From assembly GCF_014199335.1 (NCBI RefSeq), contig NZ_JACIJI010000002.1, forward strand, positions 310,001-374,000: a stretch of DNA of 64,000 nt, given 5' to 3'. The stretch comes from Stakelama sediminis. Its GTDB lineage: Bacteria; Pseudomonadota; Alphaproteobacteria; Sphingomonadales; Sphingomonadaceae. The notes under the pieces are model-generated. The model saw nothing but the letters and a program-made list of their open reading frames with translations. It ran no database searches and was not told the DNA's origin. Position 1 is the first letter of the stretch. Each line of letters opens with the position of its first letter. Below are positions 17,598 to 27,346 of the stretch, in pieces. The position numbers and the translations under genes were made by a program.

Positions 17598-18448
17598 ACC
17601 GCGCTTCTTCGCCACGCGCGCGGCGGCGTCAGGCCGTCAGCAAGATTTTCTCCGTCGCCTGTCTGGGCGCGACCATGGTGGCCGTGATCGCGCTGGCGCT
17701 GATCCTGTGGACGCTGGTGACCAAGGGCGCGGCGGCGCTGTCGCCGGGACTGTTTACGCAGGACCAGCCGGCACCGGGATCGGTGGGCGGATTGCGCAAC
17801 GCGATCGTCGGCTCGCTGATCATGTGCGCGATCGGCATGGTCATCGCACTGGTGGTCGGCATTCTGGCCGGAACCTGGCTGGCGGAATATGGCCGCGGTA
17901 CGAAGCGGGCCAGCGTGGTGCGCTTCTTCAACGACGTGCTGCTGTCGGCGCCGTCGATCCTGGTCGGCCTGTTCATCTATGAGCTGATGGTACGGCCCTT
18001 CCACGGCTTTTCGGGCTATGCCGGTGCGGTTGCGCTGGCGTTTCTGGCAACGCCGATCGTGGTGCGCACGACCGAGGACATTCTGACGCTGCAACCCGAT
18101 GCACTGAGAGAGGCGGGCATGGCGCTGGGTGCCGGGCACGGCCATGTCATCCGCACGGTGCTGTGGCGCGCGGCGGGGGCGGGCATCGTCACCGGCGGCC
18201 TGCTGGGCTTTGCGCGCATTTCGGGGGAGACTGCACCGTTGCTGTTCACCTCGCTGGGCAGCCAGTTCGTACAGGCCGATCCGTCGCAGCCGATGGCCAG
18301 CCTGCCCACCACCATCTTCCAGTTTGCGCTGTCGGCATTTCCTGACTGGCAGCGCCTCGCCTGGGCAGGCGCGCTGTTGATCGCCGTCGCCGTCCTTGTC
18401 GCCAATATCGCCGGCCGCCTGCTCGGCAACCGGAGCCACCGTCCATGA
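17594..18448 (+). CDS. pstA: phosphate ABC transporter permease PstA
   Basis: The second permease subunit, 284 residues with six predicted helices. It shows [23 protein letters not shown], the EAA loop [21 protein letters not shown] and [17 protein letters not shown], all typical of PstA. It overlaps both neighbours by ATGA junctions, indicating tight translational coupling within pstSCAB. Confidence 0.95.
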   Translation: MNRASSPRARRRQAVSKIFSVACLGATMVAVIALALILWTLVTKGAAALSPGLFTQDQPAPGSVGGLRNAIVGSLIMCAIGMVIALVVGILAGTWLAEYGRGTKRASVVRFFNDVLLSAPSILVGLFIYELMVRPFHGFSGYAGAVALAFLATPIVVRTTEDILTLQPDALREAGMALGAGHGHVIRTVLWRAAGAGIVTGGLLGFARISGETAPLLFTSLGSQFVQADPSQPMASLPTTIFQFALSAFPDWQRLAWAGALLIAVAVLVANIAGRLLGNRSHRP

Positions 18449-19263
18449 ATTCGCCCCAGATTTCCGGTCTTGAAGAAGACGAAGCCACCAGCATCACCCG
18501 TCCCGTGGACGAGGCGCTGCATCTCAACGTGAAGAATCTCGATTTCTTCTACGGCAAGACGCAGGCGCTGTTCGGGGTGGACCTGCCGGTCGAGCGGAAG
18601 AAGATCACCGCGCTGATCGGCCCGTCGGGCTGCGGTAAATCGACGCTGTTGCGCACGCTCAACCGGATGCACGAACTCTATCCGGGCCAGCGCGCCGAAG
18701 GGGAAGTCGCCTTTGACGGGCAGGACGTGCTGGAAGACCTTGCGGTGGCCGATGTGCGGTCGCGGATCGGCATGGTGTTTCAAAAGCCGACGCCGTTTCC
18801 CATGTCGATCTACGACAATATCGCCTATGGCGTGCGCCTGCACCGCCGGACGTCGAAGGCACAGATGAACGAGATCGTCGAAACCTCCCTGACGCGCGCG
18901 GCGCTGTGGAACGAGGTCAAGGACAAGCTGCACAGTTCGGGGCTCAGCCTGTCGGGCGGTCAGCAGCAGCGGCTGTGCGTCGCACGCGCGATTGCGGTCG
19001 AACCCGAAGTGCTGCTGCTCGACGAACCGGCCTCCGCGCTCGATCCCGTTTCGACCGCAAAGCTGGAAGAAACGCTGCACGTGCTGGCCGACGACATCAC
19101 CATCGTCATCGTCACCCACAACTTGCAACAGGCGGCGCGCGTCTCCACCCATACCGGCTTCATGTATCTGGGCCGGATGATTGAGTTCGGCCCGACCAAC
19201 GAACTGTTCGCAGCCCCGCGTCTGCGCCGCACCGGCAACTACATCACCGGCCGCTTCGGGTGA
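18445..19263 (+). CDS. pstB: phosphate ABC transporter ATP-binding protein PstB
   Basis: The ATPase of the Pst importer, 272 residues. Walker [10 protein letters not shown], the PstB-specific [23 protein letters not shown] signature [14 protein letters not shown], Walker [14 protein letters not shown] and the switch His in IVTHNLQQ are all present. It ends the operon. The usual phoU and phoB genes do not follow, so phosphate-signalling partners are encoded elsewhere. Confidence 0.97.
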   Translation: MNSPQISGLEEDEATSITRPVDEALHLNVKNLDFFYGKTQALFGVDLPVERKKITALIGPSGCGKSTLLRTLNRMHELYPGQRAEGEVAFDGQDVLEDLAVADVRSRIGMVFQKPTPFPMSIYDNIAYGVRLHRRTSKAQMNEIVETSLTRAALWNEVKDKLHSSGLSLSGGQQQRLCVARAIAVEPEVLLLDEPASALDPVSTAKLEETLHVLADDITIVIVTHNLQQAARVSTHTGFMYLGRMIEFGPTNELFAAPRLRRTGNYITGRFG

Positions 19264-19536
19264 GGTGAGGGGGGCTTTCGCACCGCAGGTGGCTTTTCGT
19301 ATTTCTCGCATTGTTCGTGAAAGCCGTTGCGGACGCTTCCGCCTTTTTTGAGAGCGCGATACGGACTGTTTTGCGCCCTCATCTCGGTCGTTGAAGCTCC
19401 GCCGCCGATCGCCCGAAAGCGGGCGTTTGTTTAGCGTGCTCGACATGGTGCAATGTCGGACTGACCAGAAAGGCAGGTTATGGCCGCGCCTCGCGAATAG
19501 CTGTCGTACATATGGCTATTCTGACGAAAACGGGCG
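19264..19536. other. intergenic region after pstB
   Basis: No gene seen. Around 19390-19432 lies GCCGATCGCCCGAAAGCGGG followed by CGTTTGTTTAG, which resembles GCTGAGCACCCGAAAGCGGA followed by CATCCGTTTCG at about 37690-37720. Both look like copies of a degenerate intergenic repeat. Confidence 0.4.
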
Positions 19537-19576
19537 TTGACAGCGTCTATAGAAGGATAGATGATATCGCTATCAT
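19537..19576 (+). promoter_or_regulatory. sigma-70-like promoter with overlapping palindromic operator
   Basis: TTGACA (19537-19542), a 17-base spacer and GATGAT (19560-19565) form a good promoter for the Sde182-like gene. The -10 overlaps the inverted repeat ATGATA-TCGC-TATCAT (19561-19576), a likely repressor site. The regulator is not identifiable here. Confidence 0.5.
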
Positions 19577-19593
19577 AGGGTTGGGGAGGTGAT

Positions 19594-21051
19594 ATGAAGT
19601 CCGCGTTTGCCGTGATTGCAACGTCTTGCTTGGCGCTTGTGAGTTCTCCGTTATTTGCGGGCCAGACATCGGCTGAACATGCCGCAACGCCGACTAATCG
19701 TCTCATTGTGCTTTCGGACATTGGAGCCGATCCCGACGATACCGAAAGCATGGTGCGCCTGCTTCTCTATTCAGATGAAATCGACATCGAGGGATTAATC
19801 GCAACAACTTCAGTTTGGAAGCAGTCCAGCGTGTCGCCCGACCTGATCCGCGCTGTTGTTCGAGCCTACACAAAGGTTCAACCCAACCTTCTCAAGCACG
19901 ATCCGCGCTATCCATCTGGCGCATCTATAGAAGCGTTAATCAAACAAGGCCTACCAGACTACGGGATGCGCGGCGTTGGATCGGGCAAGGACTCGCAAGG
20001 GTCTGACTGGATCATTCGCGAGCTCAAGAAAGATGATGCCAGGCCATTGTGGGTGACTGCGTGGGGTGGGGTCAACACATTGGCACAGGCACTCTATGAA
20101 TTACGCAAGACTGAAACTCCGAGCGATCTTGCCCGGTTGGTCGCGAAGCTTAGAGTTTATACCATTTCAGATCAGGACGATGCTGGTCCTTGGATTCGAA
20201 AGAATTTTCCTAAGCTGTTTTACATTGTCGACCCGGGCGGCGACTATGGCCGATCGACATGGATTGGGATCAACTCCGTTGTCGACGGAATCGATAACAG
20301 CAAGATCAGCAATGCTTGGCTGGCGCACAATATTCAGCAGGGGCATGGGCCGCTCGGTGCGGCCTATCCCGATGTGTCATGGGGAATGGAAGGCGATACG
20401 CCTTCTTGGCTCAACCTTATCCCGAACGGCTTGAGCATACCCGATCGACCTGATTGGGGTGGCTGGGGTGGCCGGTACGTACTGAAGACCCCTGTAGTCC
20501 CAGTAACGGATCCGAAGACATTCCTCGATGGTAAGCCGATTCCGCAAGAAACTCGACCGATCTGGACCGGAACGACCGACACTTATACACCAGCGGTGCA
20601 CCCCGACTATGGGCGATCGGCGCGAAATGGCGAGAAGAGCTTTACGGGTCCGAAAGTCACACTCTGGCGCTGGCGCGACGACTTCCAAAACGATTTTGCT
20701 GCGAGAATGCTTTGGACTACGCGTAGCTATGACGAGGCAAACCATCCTCCTCATGTGGTTCTCAATGAACCTGACCGGATCACCGTCAAATCGGGCCAGT
20801 CCTTTGGAGTCAGCGCTGAGGCGTCGAGTGATCCCGACGGTGACAGCCTGAGCTACTATTGGTTCCAATACCCCGAAGCCGGGACCTACAAAGGCAAACT
20901 CGATATCGGCGTCGAGAACGGTGCTGGTATATGGCTGACCGCGCCGAAGGTAGAACGGCCCGAAACTGTTCACCTCATAGTTCGCGTGACCGACAAGGGT
21001 TCCCCACCGCTTAGCCGCTATGGCCGCGTCGTAATTACCATATTACCATGA
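19594..21051 (+). CDS. secreted Sde182-type protein (nucleoside-hydrolase-like, DUF1593)
   Basis: A 485-residue exported protein. A Sec signal (MKSAFAVIATSCLALVSSPLFAG) leads into a nucleoside-hydrolase-like domain with the metal-site Asp cluster SDIGADPDDTES (about residues 46-57). The C-terminal part is an Ig/cadherin-like beta domain (SSDPDGDSLSYYWFQYPEAG, about residues 410-430). This order matches the cellulose-binding Sde_0182 family, whose substrate is not firmly known; a role on plant or microbial glycans is an inference. The start has GGGGAGG at good spacing. Codon use is less GC-rich than neighbours. It is convergent with uvrD. Confidence 0.85.
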   Translation: MKSAFAVIATSCLALVSSPLFAGQTSAEHAATPTNRLIVLSDIGADPDDTESMVRLLLYSDEIDIEGLIATTSVWKQSSVSPDLIRAVVRAYTKVQPNLLKHDPRYPSGASIEALIKQGLPDYGMRGVGSGKDSQGSDWIIRELKKDDARPLWVTAWGGVNTLAQALYELRKTETPSDLARLVAKLRVYTISDQDDAGPWIRKNFPKLFYIVDPGGDYGRSTWIGINSVVDGIDNSKISNAWLAHNIQQGHGPLGAAYPDVSWGMEGDTPSWLNLIPNGLSIPDRPDWGGWGGRYVLKTPVVPVTDPKTFLDGKPIPQETRPIWTGTTDTYTPAVHPDYGRSARNGEKSFTGPKVTLWRWRDDFQNDFAARMLWTTRSYDEANHPPHVVLNEPDRITVKSGQSFGVSAEASSDPDGDSLSYYWFQYPEAGTYKGKLDIGVENGAGIWLTAPKVERPETVHLIVRVTDKGSPPLSRYGRVVITILP

Positions 21052-21329
21052 GAACACGCGCTCAGTTGGCTCGAATTCATCTATGCTTGATGTCGGATTT
21101 CCACCCTGAAGGAGCCGAACAGACTGGCGGTCGACGGCCTTTGAATCAGGTCGTTCTAGGATCGATTAAGCTCGCTGAACGAATGACCGGTTTCGACGAT
21201 CAAGATCGAAACACCGGAAGACAGCTATGTTGGCGGCAGCCGCCGCCCGCCCGAAACGTCCAGCAGCGGCAGCTTTCTGCGATCGCCTACCCGAAAGCCG
21301 CCAGTCCGTAACCGACCCAATTCCAGCCC

Positions 21330-23606
21330 TCACTCCACCGTCACAAAGCTGTCCATCACTCTCTTCCGTCCGGCCTGTTCGAATTCGATTTCCAGCTTGT
21401 TGCCTTCGATTTCCTCGACGCGGCCATAGCCGAATTTCTGGTGGAAGACGCGCATTCCCACGGCAATGTCGTCGCGGCCCTTGTTGCCGAGGCTGACGGC
21501 GCTTTTGCGGCTTTCGACGATACGCTTCGGCTCGGTGGAAAAACCGCCGGTCGACGCCGCGCGCTGCCAGCCGGGGCCGCGCCCGCTGCCGCGCTTCACA
21601 TTCGCGAACGGATCGGCATGTTCGGACCAGTTGGCGCGCCACAGGCTTTCGCCGCCGGACATGGTGGTTTCTTCCTCGATATGCTCGCGCGGGAGTTCGC
21701 CGACGAAGCGGCTGGGCAGGCTGCTCGTCCACTGGCCATAGATGCGGCGATTGGCGGCATGGAGGATAACCGCCTGCCGCCGCGCGCGGGTGATCGCGAC
21801 ATAGGCGAGGCGGCGTTCCTCCTCCAGACTGGCAATGCCGCCTTCGTCGAGCGCGCGTTGCGAGGGGAACAGCCCTTCCTCCCACCCGGCCAGGAACACG
21901 GTGTCGAATTCCAGCCCCTTGGCCGCGTGGATGGTCATGATCGTGACCTTCGCATCGTCGGCCTGTGCATCATTGTCCATGACGAGGCTGACATGCTCCA
22001 GGAACGCGCCCAGCGTCTCATATTCCTCCATCGCGCGGACAAGCTCGGTCAGGTTTTCGAGCCGTCCAGCGGAATCGGCGCTGCGATCCGCCTGCCACAT
22101 GGCGGTGTAGCCGGATTCGTCGAGCATCTGCCGCGCCAGTTCGGCATGGGGCAGCTCGCGCGCCATATCGCGCCAGCGGGCAATGTCCCCGACGAATGCG
22201 CCAAGCGCGTTGCGGGCGCGGGCCTGTAGCTCATCGGTATCGAGGATGCGCGCGGCGGCGATGCTGAGGGGGATGCCCTCCGCTCGCGCAAGCTGGTGGA
22301 GTTTCGCCACCGCCTTGTCGCCCAGCCCGCGTTTGGGCGTGTTGACGATGCGTTCGAAGGCAAGGTCGTCGGCGGGCTGGTTGATGACGCGCAGATAGGC
22401 GAGCGCGTCGCGGATTTCCTGCCGCTCATAGAAGCGGAAGCCGCCGATGATGCGATAGGGCATGCCGATGGCGATGAAGCGGTCTTCGAACTCGCGCGTC
22501 TGGTGCGAGGCGCGGACGAGGATGGCGATGTCGTTGAGCGATTTGCCGCCGCGCTCGCACGTCTCGATCGCCTCGCCGACGCGGCGCGCCTCTTCGGGGC
22601 CGTCCCACACGCCCATCACGCGGACCTTTTCGCCCGCATCGAGTTCGGTCCACAGCGTCTTGCCCAGACGGCCGCTGTTCTGTGCGATGACGCCCGATGC
22701 GGCGCCGAGAATGTGCGGGGTGGAACGGTAATTCTGCTCGAGCCGGATGACCTTCGCGCCGGGAAAATCCTTTTCGAACTTCAGGATATTCGCGACCTGT
22801 GCGCCGCGCCAGCTATAGATCGACTGATCGTCGTCGCCGACCACGCAGATATTGCGGCGTTCCTGCGCCAGCAGGCGCAGCCACAGATACTGGACGGCGT
22901 TGGTATCCTGATACTCGTCGACCATGATGTAGCGGAACCGCTGCTGATACTGTTCCAGCACTTCGCGATTGCTGCGCAGGATGGTGAGGACGTGGAGCAG
23001 CAGATCGCCGAAGTCGCAGGCGTTCAGTGCCTTCAGCCGCTCCTGATAGGCGCCATAGAGTTCCTGCCCGCGGCCATTGGCATACTGTTCGGACTCACCC
23101 GCATCCAGCGCGTCGGGGGTCATCCCCTTGTTCTTCCAGCTGTCGATCAGGCCGCCGAGCTGTCGCGCGGGCCAGCGCTTGTCATCAATGCCATAGGCCT
23201 GAATGAGCTGTTTGAGCAGGCGAAGCTGGTCGTCGGTATCAAGGATCGTGAAATTGGATTGCAGGCCGACCAGCTCGGCATGGCGACGCAGCATCTTTGC
23301 GCCGATGGCGTGGAAGGTGCCGAGCCAGGGCATTCCCTCCACCGCATCGCCGACGAGGCGGCCCACGCGCTCCTTCATCTCCCGCGCTGCCTTGTTGGTG
23401 AAGGTGACGGCGAGGATTTCGGAGGGCCAGGCGCGGCGCGTGTAAAGGATATGGGCGAGGCGGCGGGTGAGCGCTGCGGTCTTTCCCGTGCCCGCGCCTG
23501 CAAGCATGAGGACGGGACCGTCCAGCGTCTCCACGGCTTCGCGCTGTTGCGGGTTCAGTCCGGTGAGATAGGGTGGCTCTTGGGGTACGGATACTGCATC
23601 GGGCAT
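21330..23606 (-). CDS. uvrD: UvrD/PcrA-family ATP-dependent DNA helicase
   Basis: A 758-residue SF1A 3'-5' helicase for excision and mismatch repair. Motif I AGAGTGKT (about residues 36-43), AVTFTNKAAREMKER, the DEYQDTN Walker B, VVGDDDQSIYSWRGA, EQNYRST, TIHAAKGLEFDTVFLAG and YVAITRARR are all present. The C-terminal Tudor-like tail (VGMRVFHQKFGYGRVEEIEGNKLEIEFE) is typical of PcrA/UvrD. Transcribed away from tRNA-His. Confidence 0.95.
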   Translation of the reverse strand: MPDAVSVPQEPPYLTGLNPQQREAVETLDGPVLMLAGAGTGKTAALTRRLAHILYTRRAWPSEILAVTFTNKAAREMKERVGRLVGDAVEGMPWLGTFHAIGAKMLRRHAELVGLQSNFTILDTDDQLRLLKQLIQAYGIDDKRWPARQLGGLIDSWKNKGMTPDALDAGESEQYANGRGQELYGAYQERLKALNACDFGDLLLHVLTILRSNREVLEQYQQRFRYIMVDEYQDTNAVQYLWLRLLAQERRNICVVGDDDQSIYSWRGAQVANILKFEKDFPGAKVIRLEQNYRSTPHILGAASGVIAQNSGRLGKTLWTELDAGEKVRVMGVWDGPEEARRVGEAIETCERGGKSLNDIAILVRASHQTREFEDRFIAIGMPYRIIGGFRFYERQEIRDALAYLRVINQPADDLAFERIVNTPKRGLGDKAVAKLHQLARAEGIPLSIAAARILDTDELQARARNALGAFVGDIARWRDMARELPHAELARQMLDESGYTAMWQADRSADSAGRLENLTELVRAMEEYETLGAFLEHVSLVMDNDAQADDAKVTIMTIHAAKGLEFDTVFLAGWEEGLFPSQRALDEGGIASLEEERRLAYVAITRARRQAVILHAANRRIYGQWTSSLPSRFVGELPREHIEEETTMSGGESLWRANWSEHADPFANVKRGSGRGPGWQRAASTGGFSTEPKRIVESRKSAVSLGNKGRDDIAVGMRVFHQKFGYGRVEEIEGNKLEIEFEQAGRKRVMDSFVTVE

Positions 23607-23822
23607 AAGTGAACAGGTAGGGAACGCAGATCAGATGGGCAAGCGGAGATGCGGTTGTGCTTGCCGGTGCATGTGCGGGAATGCAGGGGATAGCGCATGG
23701 GGCATGCACTGTCCGAAAATTACCAGGAGCGTGATAAAATGGCAGGATTGTTCTTTTGTGACGTTTCACTGACTGATATGCTTGACGGACAGGCAAAGCT
23801 GCCGCTAAGCGCGCGGCTTCAC

Positions 23823-23900
23823 GGCGATCGTAGCTCAATTGGTTAGAGCACCGGCTTGTGGTGCCGGGGGTTGCGGGTTCAAGTCCCGTCGATCGCCCCA
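23823..23900 (+). tRNA. tRNA-His (GTG)
   Basis: Full cloverleaf: acceptor GCGATCG/CGATCGC, the extra G at position -1 (23823) specific to tRNA-His opposite C73, D-loop AGCTCAATTGGTTAGAGC, anticodon stem CCGGC/GCCGG with loop TTGTGGT (anticodon GTG), T-arm GCGGGTTCAAGTCCCGT and an encoded CCA. A TTGACG at 23783-23788 followed 16 bases later by GCTAAG is a weak candidate promoter. Confidence 0.97.
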
Positions 23901-23933
23901 TTACTCCTCCTCGTACCAAGCGGAAGCGAGCCT

Positions 23934-24986
23934 GTGCTGACCGACTGGGGCTTTCCCGATTTCGACGACCATGAAGGCGTCCATCTCTTCACCGATCCCG
24001 AATCCGGATTGCAGGCGGTCATCGCGCTGCATTCGACGCATCTTGGGCCTGCGGCCGGTGGCGTCCGATTCTGGCATTATGCGAACTCGTCCGCCGCGAT
24101 TACCGATGCGCTGCGCCTTTCGCGCGGAATGAGCTTCAAGAACGCGATGGCGGGGCTGCCGATGGGCGGCGGTAAAGGCGTGGTGCTCGCCGCGAAACCG
24201 GGCGACGTCATCAGCGAGGCACAGCTTCGCGCCTTCGGTCGCGCGGTCGAATCGCTGAACGGGCAATATATCACGGCTGAAGACGTCGGCATGTCGGAAG
24301 AGCGGATGAAGATCATTCGCACGGAAACGCGCCATGTTTCCGGCCTGCCGGTCGAAGCGGGCAGCGCCGGTGGCGATCCCGGCCCGTTCACGGCATTCGG
24401 AATCTATCTGGGCGTCAAGGCAGCGGCAAAGCGTGCGCTGGGTGCTGACAGCATGCAGGGCGTGCGCGTCGCGGTTCAGGGCGTCGGCAGCGTCGGTGGC
24501 GGGTTGGCGAAGCGGCTGGCCGCAGACGGCGCGATTCTGACCCTGGCGGACGTGGATACCGCTCGCGCGGACCGTCTGGCCGAGGAACTGGGTGCTGAAA
24601 CCGTAGCGCCGGATGCGATTCTGGATATCGAATGCGATATCGTCAGCCCCAACGCGCTGGGCGCCATTCTGGATGCGCAGACGATCGCTGCGCTGAAGTG
24701 CAGGGCGGTGGCGGGCGGTGCCAACAACCAGCTTGCGACCAAGGGCGACGGCGCGCGCCTGAACGATCGCGGCATCCTCTATGCCCCCGATTATGTCATC
24801 AACGCCGGCGGCATCATCAATGTAGGGCTGGAATATCTGGGGCAGGGTGATCAGGCGGAAGTCGAAGCGCGGATTGCAAAGATTCCCGAACGCCTGATCG
24901 AGGTATGGGACGAAAGCGACCGTACCGGCGAGCCCGAATCGGAAGTCGCGGACGCTATTGCAAGACGGTTGATCGGGCGCAACTGA
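23934..24986 (+). CDS. Glu/Leu/Phe/Val dehydrogenase (leucine-dehydrogenase type)
   Basis: An NAD-dependent amino-acid dehydrogenase of 350 residues, which reversibly deaminates branched-chain amino acids. Substrate region LGPAAGGVRFW, catalytic-Lys motif LPMGGGKGV, TAEDVGMS and Rossmann VQGVGSVGGGLAKRLAADG are visible, and the length fits leucine/valine dehydrogenases. The start GTG 23934 is preceded by GGAAG and lies 33 bp after tRNA-His; an upstream in-frame stretch overlaps the tRNA and is discounted. Exact amino-acid preference is not decidable. Confidence 0.88.
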   Translation: MLTDWGFPDFDDHEGVHLFTDPESGLQAVIALHSTHLGPAAGGVRFWHYANSSAAITDALRLSRGMSFKNAMAGLPMGGGKGVVLAAKPGDVISEAQLRAFGRAVESLNGQYITAEDVGMSEERMKIIRTETRHVSGLPVEAGSAGGDPGPFTAFGIYLGVKAAAKRALGADSMQGVRVAVQGVGSVGGGLAKRLAADGAILTLADVDTARADRLAEELGAETVAPDAILDIECDIVSPNALGAILDAQTIAALKCRAVAGGANNQLATKGDGARLNDRGILYAPDYVINAGGIINVGLEYLGQGDQAEVEARIAKIPERLIEVWDESDRTGEPESEVADAIARRLIGRN

Positions 24987-25130
24987 GACGCCCTTTCCCG
25001 AATGTGCGGCAGCAGGCCGACACGCGCTTTCAAATCATCGCTCAAACCGCATTCGGCCAGGCCGCGGTGCTGTCGAACGGCATCAATACAAGTGCCGGAT
25101 TCCAGCAATACAAGCTATGGTGACCTAAAC

Positions 25131-25146
25131 TGGTGACCCCTACGGG
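25131..25146 (+). other. attachment site, left end of the tRNA-Glu island
   Basis: TGGTGACCCCTACGGG is identical, in the same orientation, to 45330-45345, the 3' end of tRNA-Glu(CTC). It lies at the change from chromosomal DNA (leucine dehydrogenase side) to island DNA and 155 bp before the integrase start. A partial copy TGGTGACC sits 13 bases upstream. Region 24987-25300 holds no gene apart from these signals. Confidence 0.85.
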
Positions 25147-25300
25147 CAAGATATCGGCGTAGGAAGACGCCCCAAAAAGTCTCAACCTATTGATATTACT
25201 GCATAGGACTGCGAATGTCAGTATCAGTGTGTTCCACGGATGTTCGCTAAATCCGATACAAAGTGTGGGACTAAATGTGGGGCTGCGAAAGGGTATCGCC

Positions 25301-26476
25301 TTGCCGCTTACCGCGCTCAAAGTTCGCCATGCCGGTCCCGGCCGTCACGCAGACATGCACGGGCTCTATCTGATTGTCCGCGATACCGGTACGCGGTCAT
25401 GGATGCTGCGGATCCAGCATCGCGGACGGCGCAGGGATTTCGGGCTTGGCTCCGTCAATGCGGTATCGCTGGCTGATGCGCGGCTCGCGGTTGCCGATTA
25501 TCGCCGGATGATCCGCAACGGCCTCGATCCGGTTCAGGAACTGGGACTGCGTCGCAGGGCGGCGCCGGACTTCGAGACAGTTGCACGCGATTGCTATGAT
25601 GCAATGAAAGGCGGATGGAAGAACGGAAAGCATGCATCATGGATGCGGAGCCTTGAAAACTATGTCTTTCCGGTGATTGGCAGTACCCCAGTCGATGCCA
25701 TCGACAGCGCAGCGGTATTGCGCGTGCTCGAACCGATCTGGCTGACCATTCCCGATACAGCGCGGCGAATATTGCAGCGGATCGGCACGGCGCTTGATTA
25801 TGCACATATCAAAGGGCTTGTATCTGAGGAGATATCGCTGCGCTCAGTACCGCGTGGTCTGCCTCGCCAGCACCGGCAGGTAACGCATCTCGCAGCGATG
25901 CCCTATGGCGACGTGCCGGCGTTCATGCAGAAGTTAAATGCGTTGGAGAACAGCGTAGGCCGGGATGCTCTGAAGCTGACGGTGCTGACCGCTGCGCGTT
26001 CGAATGAAACGCGGTTTGCAACATGGGGCGAGTTCGATCTCGACAAGGGTATATGGTCGATTCCCGGCAGTCGCATGAAGATGCGAGAACCGCATGTCGT
26101 GCCGCTTTCGCCAGCGGCGCTTGCGCTCATACACCGTCTGCGTGAGGCGCACATCGCGCTTGAGGGAAAAATCAGCGAAAACACATGGGTGTTTGCCGGT
26201 TCCACCGGCAAGCCGATCAGCGATGCCACCATGGTGAAGGCGATACGTGCGATGGGTATCACCGGCGTCACCGTCCACGGTTTCCGGTCGAGTTTTACCG
26301 ACTGGGCGGCAGAGCAGACCGACTTTCCGAAGGAGGTCGCCGACAAGGCATTGGCGCACAAGATATCGAACGCCGTAGAAGCCGCCTACCGGCGCACCGA
26401 CTTTTTCGGCAAACGTCGTATTCTCATGGACCAGTGGGCTGCGTTCTTATTTAGGGGGGCGTATGCCCTGATGTGA
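25301..26476 (+). CDS. int: P4-type tyrosine integrase
   Basis: A site-specific recombinase of about 391 residues with the N-terminal DUF4102-like arm-binding region (LPLTALKVRHAGPGRHADMHGLYLIV) and the catalytic domain. Catalytic residues visible: Arg in TAARSNETR (about 232), HGFRSSF (His/Arg about 326-329), His in LAHKIS (about 353) and Tyr in AAYRRTDFF (about 363). TTG 25301 is preferred (AAAGGG upstream and the expected family start); ATG 25190 and GTG 25265/25277 are in frame alternatives. It lies just inside the left att and presumably catalyses island insertion into tRNA-Glu. Confidence 0.9.
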   Translation: MPLTALKVRHAGPGRHADMHGLYLIVRDTGTRSWMLRIQHRGRRRDFGLGSVNAVSLADARLAVADYRRMIRNGLDPVQELGLRRRAAPDFETVARDCYDAMKGGWKNGKHASWMRSLENYVFPVIGSTPVDAIDSAAVLRVLEPIWLTIPDTARRILQRIGTALDYAHIKGLVSEEISLRSVPRGLPRQHRQVTHLAAMPYGDVPAFMQKLNALENSVGRDALKLTVLTAARSNETRFATWGEFDLDKGIWSIPGSRMKMREPHVVPLSPAALALIHRLREAHIALEGKISENTWVFAGSTGKPISDATMVKAIRAMGITGVTVHGFRSSFTDWAAEQTDFPKEVADKALAHKISNAVEAAYRRTDFFGKRRILMDQWAAFLFRGAYALM

Positions 26477-26491
26477 GAGATTGCGCGCGTT

Positions 26492-27010
26492 ATGGGCTAT
26501 GATCCGGCCGAAGCGCTAGCCGAGCGCCGGTCCGAGTATCGCCATGCAAGGGCAATACTTTCTACCGCGCCAAGCGCGATGCCCCGCTCGGCCGCCGCGA
26601 GCGCGCCATGTGGCAGGCCCGGGCCGCGCGCCGTGGATGACGATCTCAACCGGCGCTACAATGACGCCCTCGACCTACTGCCGCCGCTCAGCCGCACGGT
26701 GTTCCTGCTCTCCCGCGTCGACGACCTCGCTTATGCGGATATCGCATGGCGCTGCGGTATTGATGCTGCCGAGGTTCAGCTGCGCCTCGCCGACACCCTG
26801 TTCGACATCGGCCGCGCGCTCGACGGCCACGTCACGATCGCCATGCACTTGCGCGGAGAGCTGATGATCTGGCGTGCCGCCGCCGCCCGATACCGCCTGC
26901 GCCGTCGCCACTGGCGGCTCGGCCGCTGCTACCGCGAAGCCCAGGCCAGACTCGCCCCGCGAGACCCGTGGCACCGCCGGTTCATCAACAAGATCAAAGG
27001 CTTGATGTGA
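26492..27010 (+). CDS. sigma-70 region 4-like island protein
   Basis: A 172-residue protein whose middle (DLLPPLSRTVFLLSRVDDLA followed by YADIAWRCGIDAAEVQLRL, about residues 65-110) resembles sigma-70 region 4, a helix-turn-helix. No region 2 is present, so it is not a complete ECF sigma factor. The C-terminal part is rich in Arg and Trp (RYRLRRRHWRLGRC). It starts 15 bp after the integrase stop and is probably co-transcribed. A second, shorter protein of the same type lies at 32830. Function within the island is unknown; a transcriptional regulator is the inference. Confidence 0.6.
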   Translation: MGYDPAEALAERRSEYRHARAILSTAPSAMPRSAAASAPCGRPGPRAVDDDLNRRYNDALDLLPPLSRTVFLLSRVDDLAYADIAWRCGIDAAEVQLRLADTLFDIGRALDGHVTIAMHLRGELMIWRAAAARYRLRRRHWRLGRCYREAQARLAPRDPWHRRFINKIKGLM

Positions 27011-27103
27011 GAACCGGCACCGGTGTCTCTCCACCAGTGCCGCTTATCTCCCTAAAAAACGATGTGCAGACAATGGCTTAACCCGTAGGGGGAGCCACTG
27101 CTT

Positions 27104-27346
27104 TTATCTTGCCTTCGTAACCAAGTCGCTCTCTTTCGCGCTCTTTTCCCTCTGCCGAAGGTAAACTGCCACTGCGACCTGAGCAGGAAGGAGGAGCAGG
27201 ATTCCTCCGATTACAAGCCGGTCCATCACGCAATGGCCTGTTACCGAACATGAGGCCCAGCCGGTTGTGAGGAGAAAGAACACCGCACATGCCCAACTTA
27301 GGAGGCAGAGAATTCCGAAGATGGTCCATTTGAGAAGGCGGTTCAT
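27104..27346 (-). CDS. small two-TM protein, candidate immunity protein for the RHS toxin
   Basis: An 80-residue protein starting MNRLLKWTIFGILCLLSWAC, with two hydrophobic helices (about residues 6-29 and 46-67) joined by a short loop with Cys residues. Its ATG overlaps the TGA of the RHS gene (ATGA) and has a very strong ribosome site (GGGAGGGGAGG), so it is translationally coupled to the toxin end. In polymorphic toxin systems the gene directly after the toxin tip normally encodes immunity; that is the basis for the proposal. No family is recognised. Start at 27361 (five residues longer) is an alternative. Confidence 0.65.
   Translation of the reverse strand: MNRLLKWTIFGILCLLSWACAVFFLLTTGWASCSVTGHCVMDRLVIGGILLLLPAQVAVAVYLRQREKSAKESDLVTKAR

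Noticed and set aside
21052..21329. 87-codon plus-strand frame starting near the Sde182 stop
   Set aside because: It overlaps repeat-like intergenic DNA and has no homologue-like content.
22296..23612. 438-codon plus-strand frame opposite uvrD
   Set aside because: The minus-strand helicase motifs are complete, so this is its shadow.
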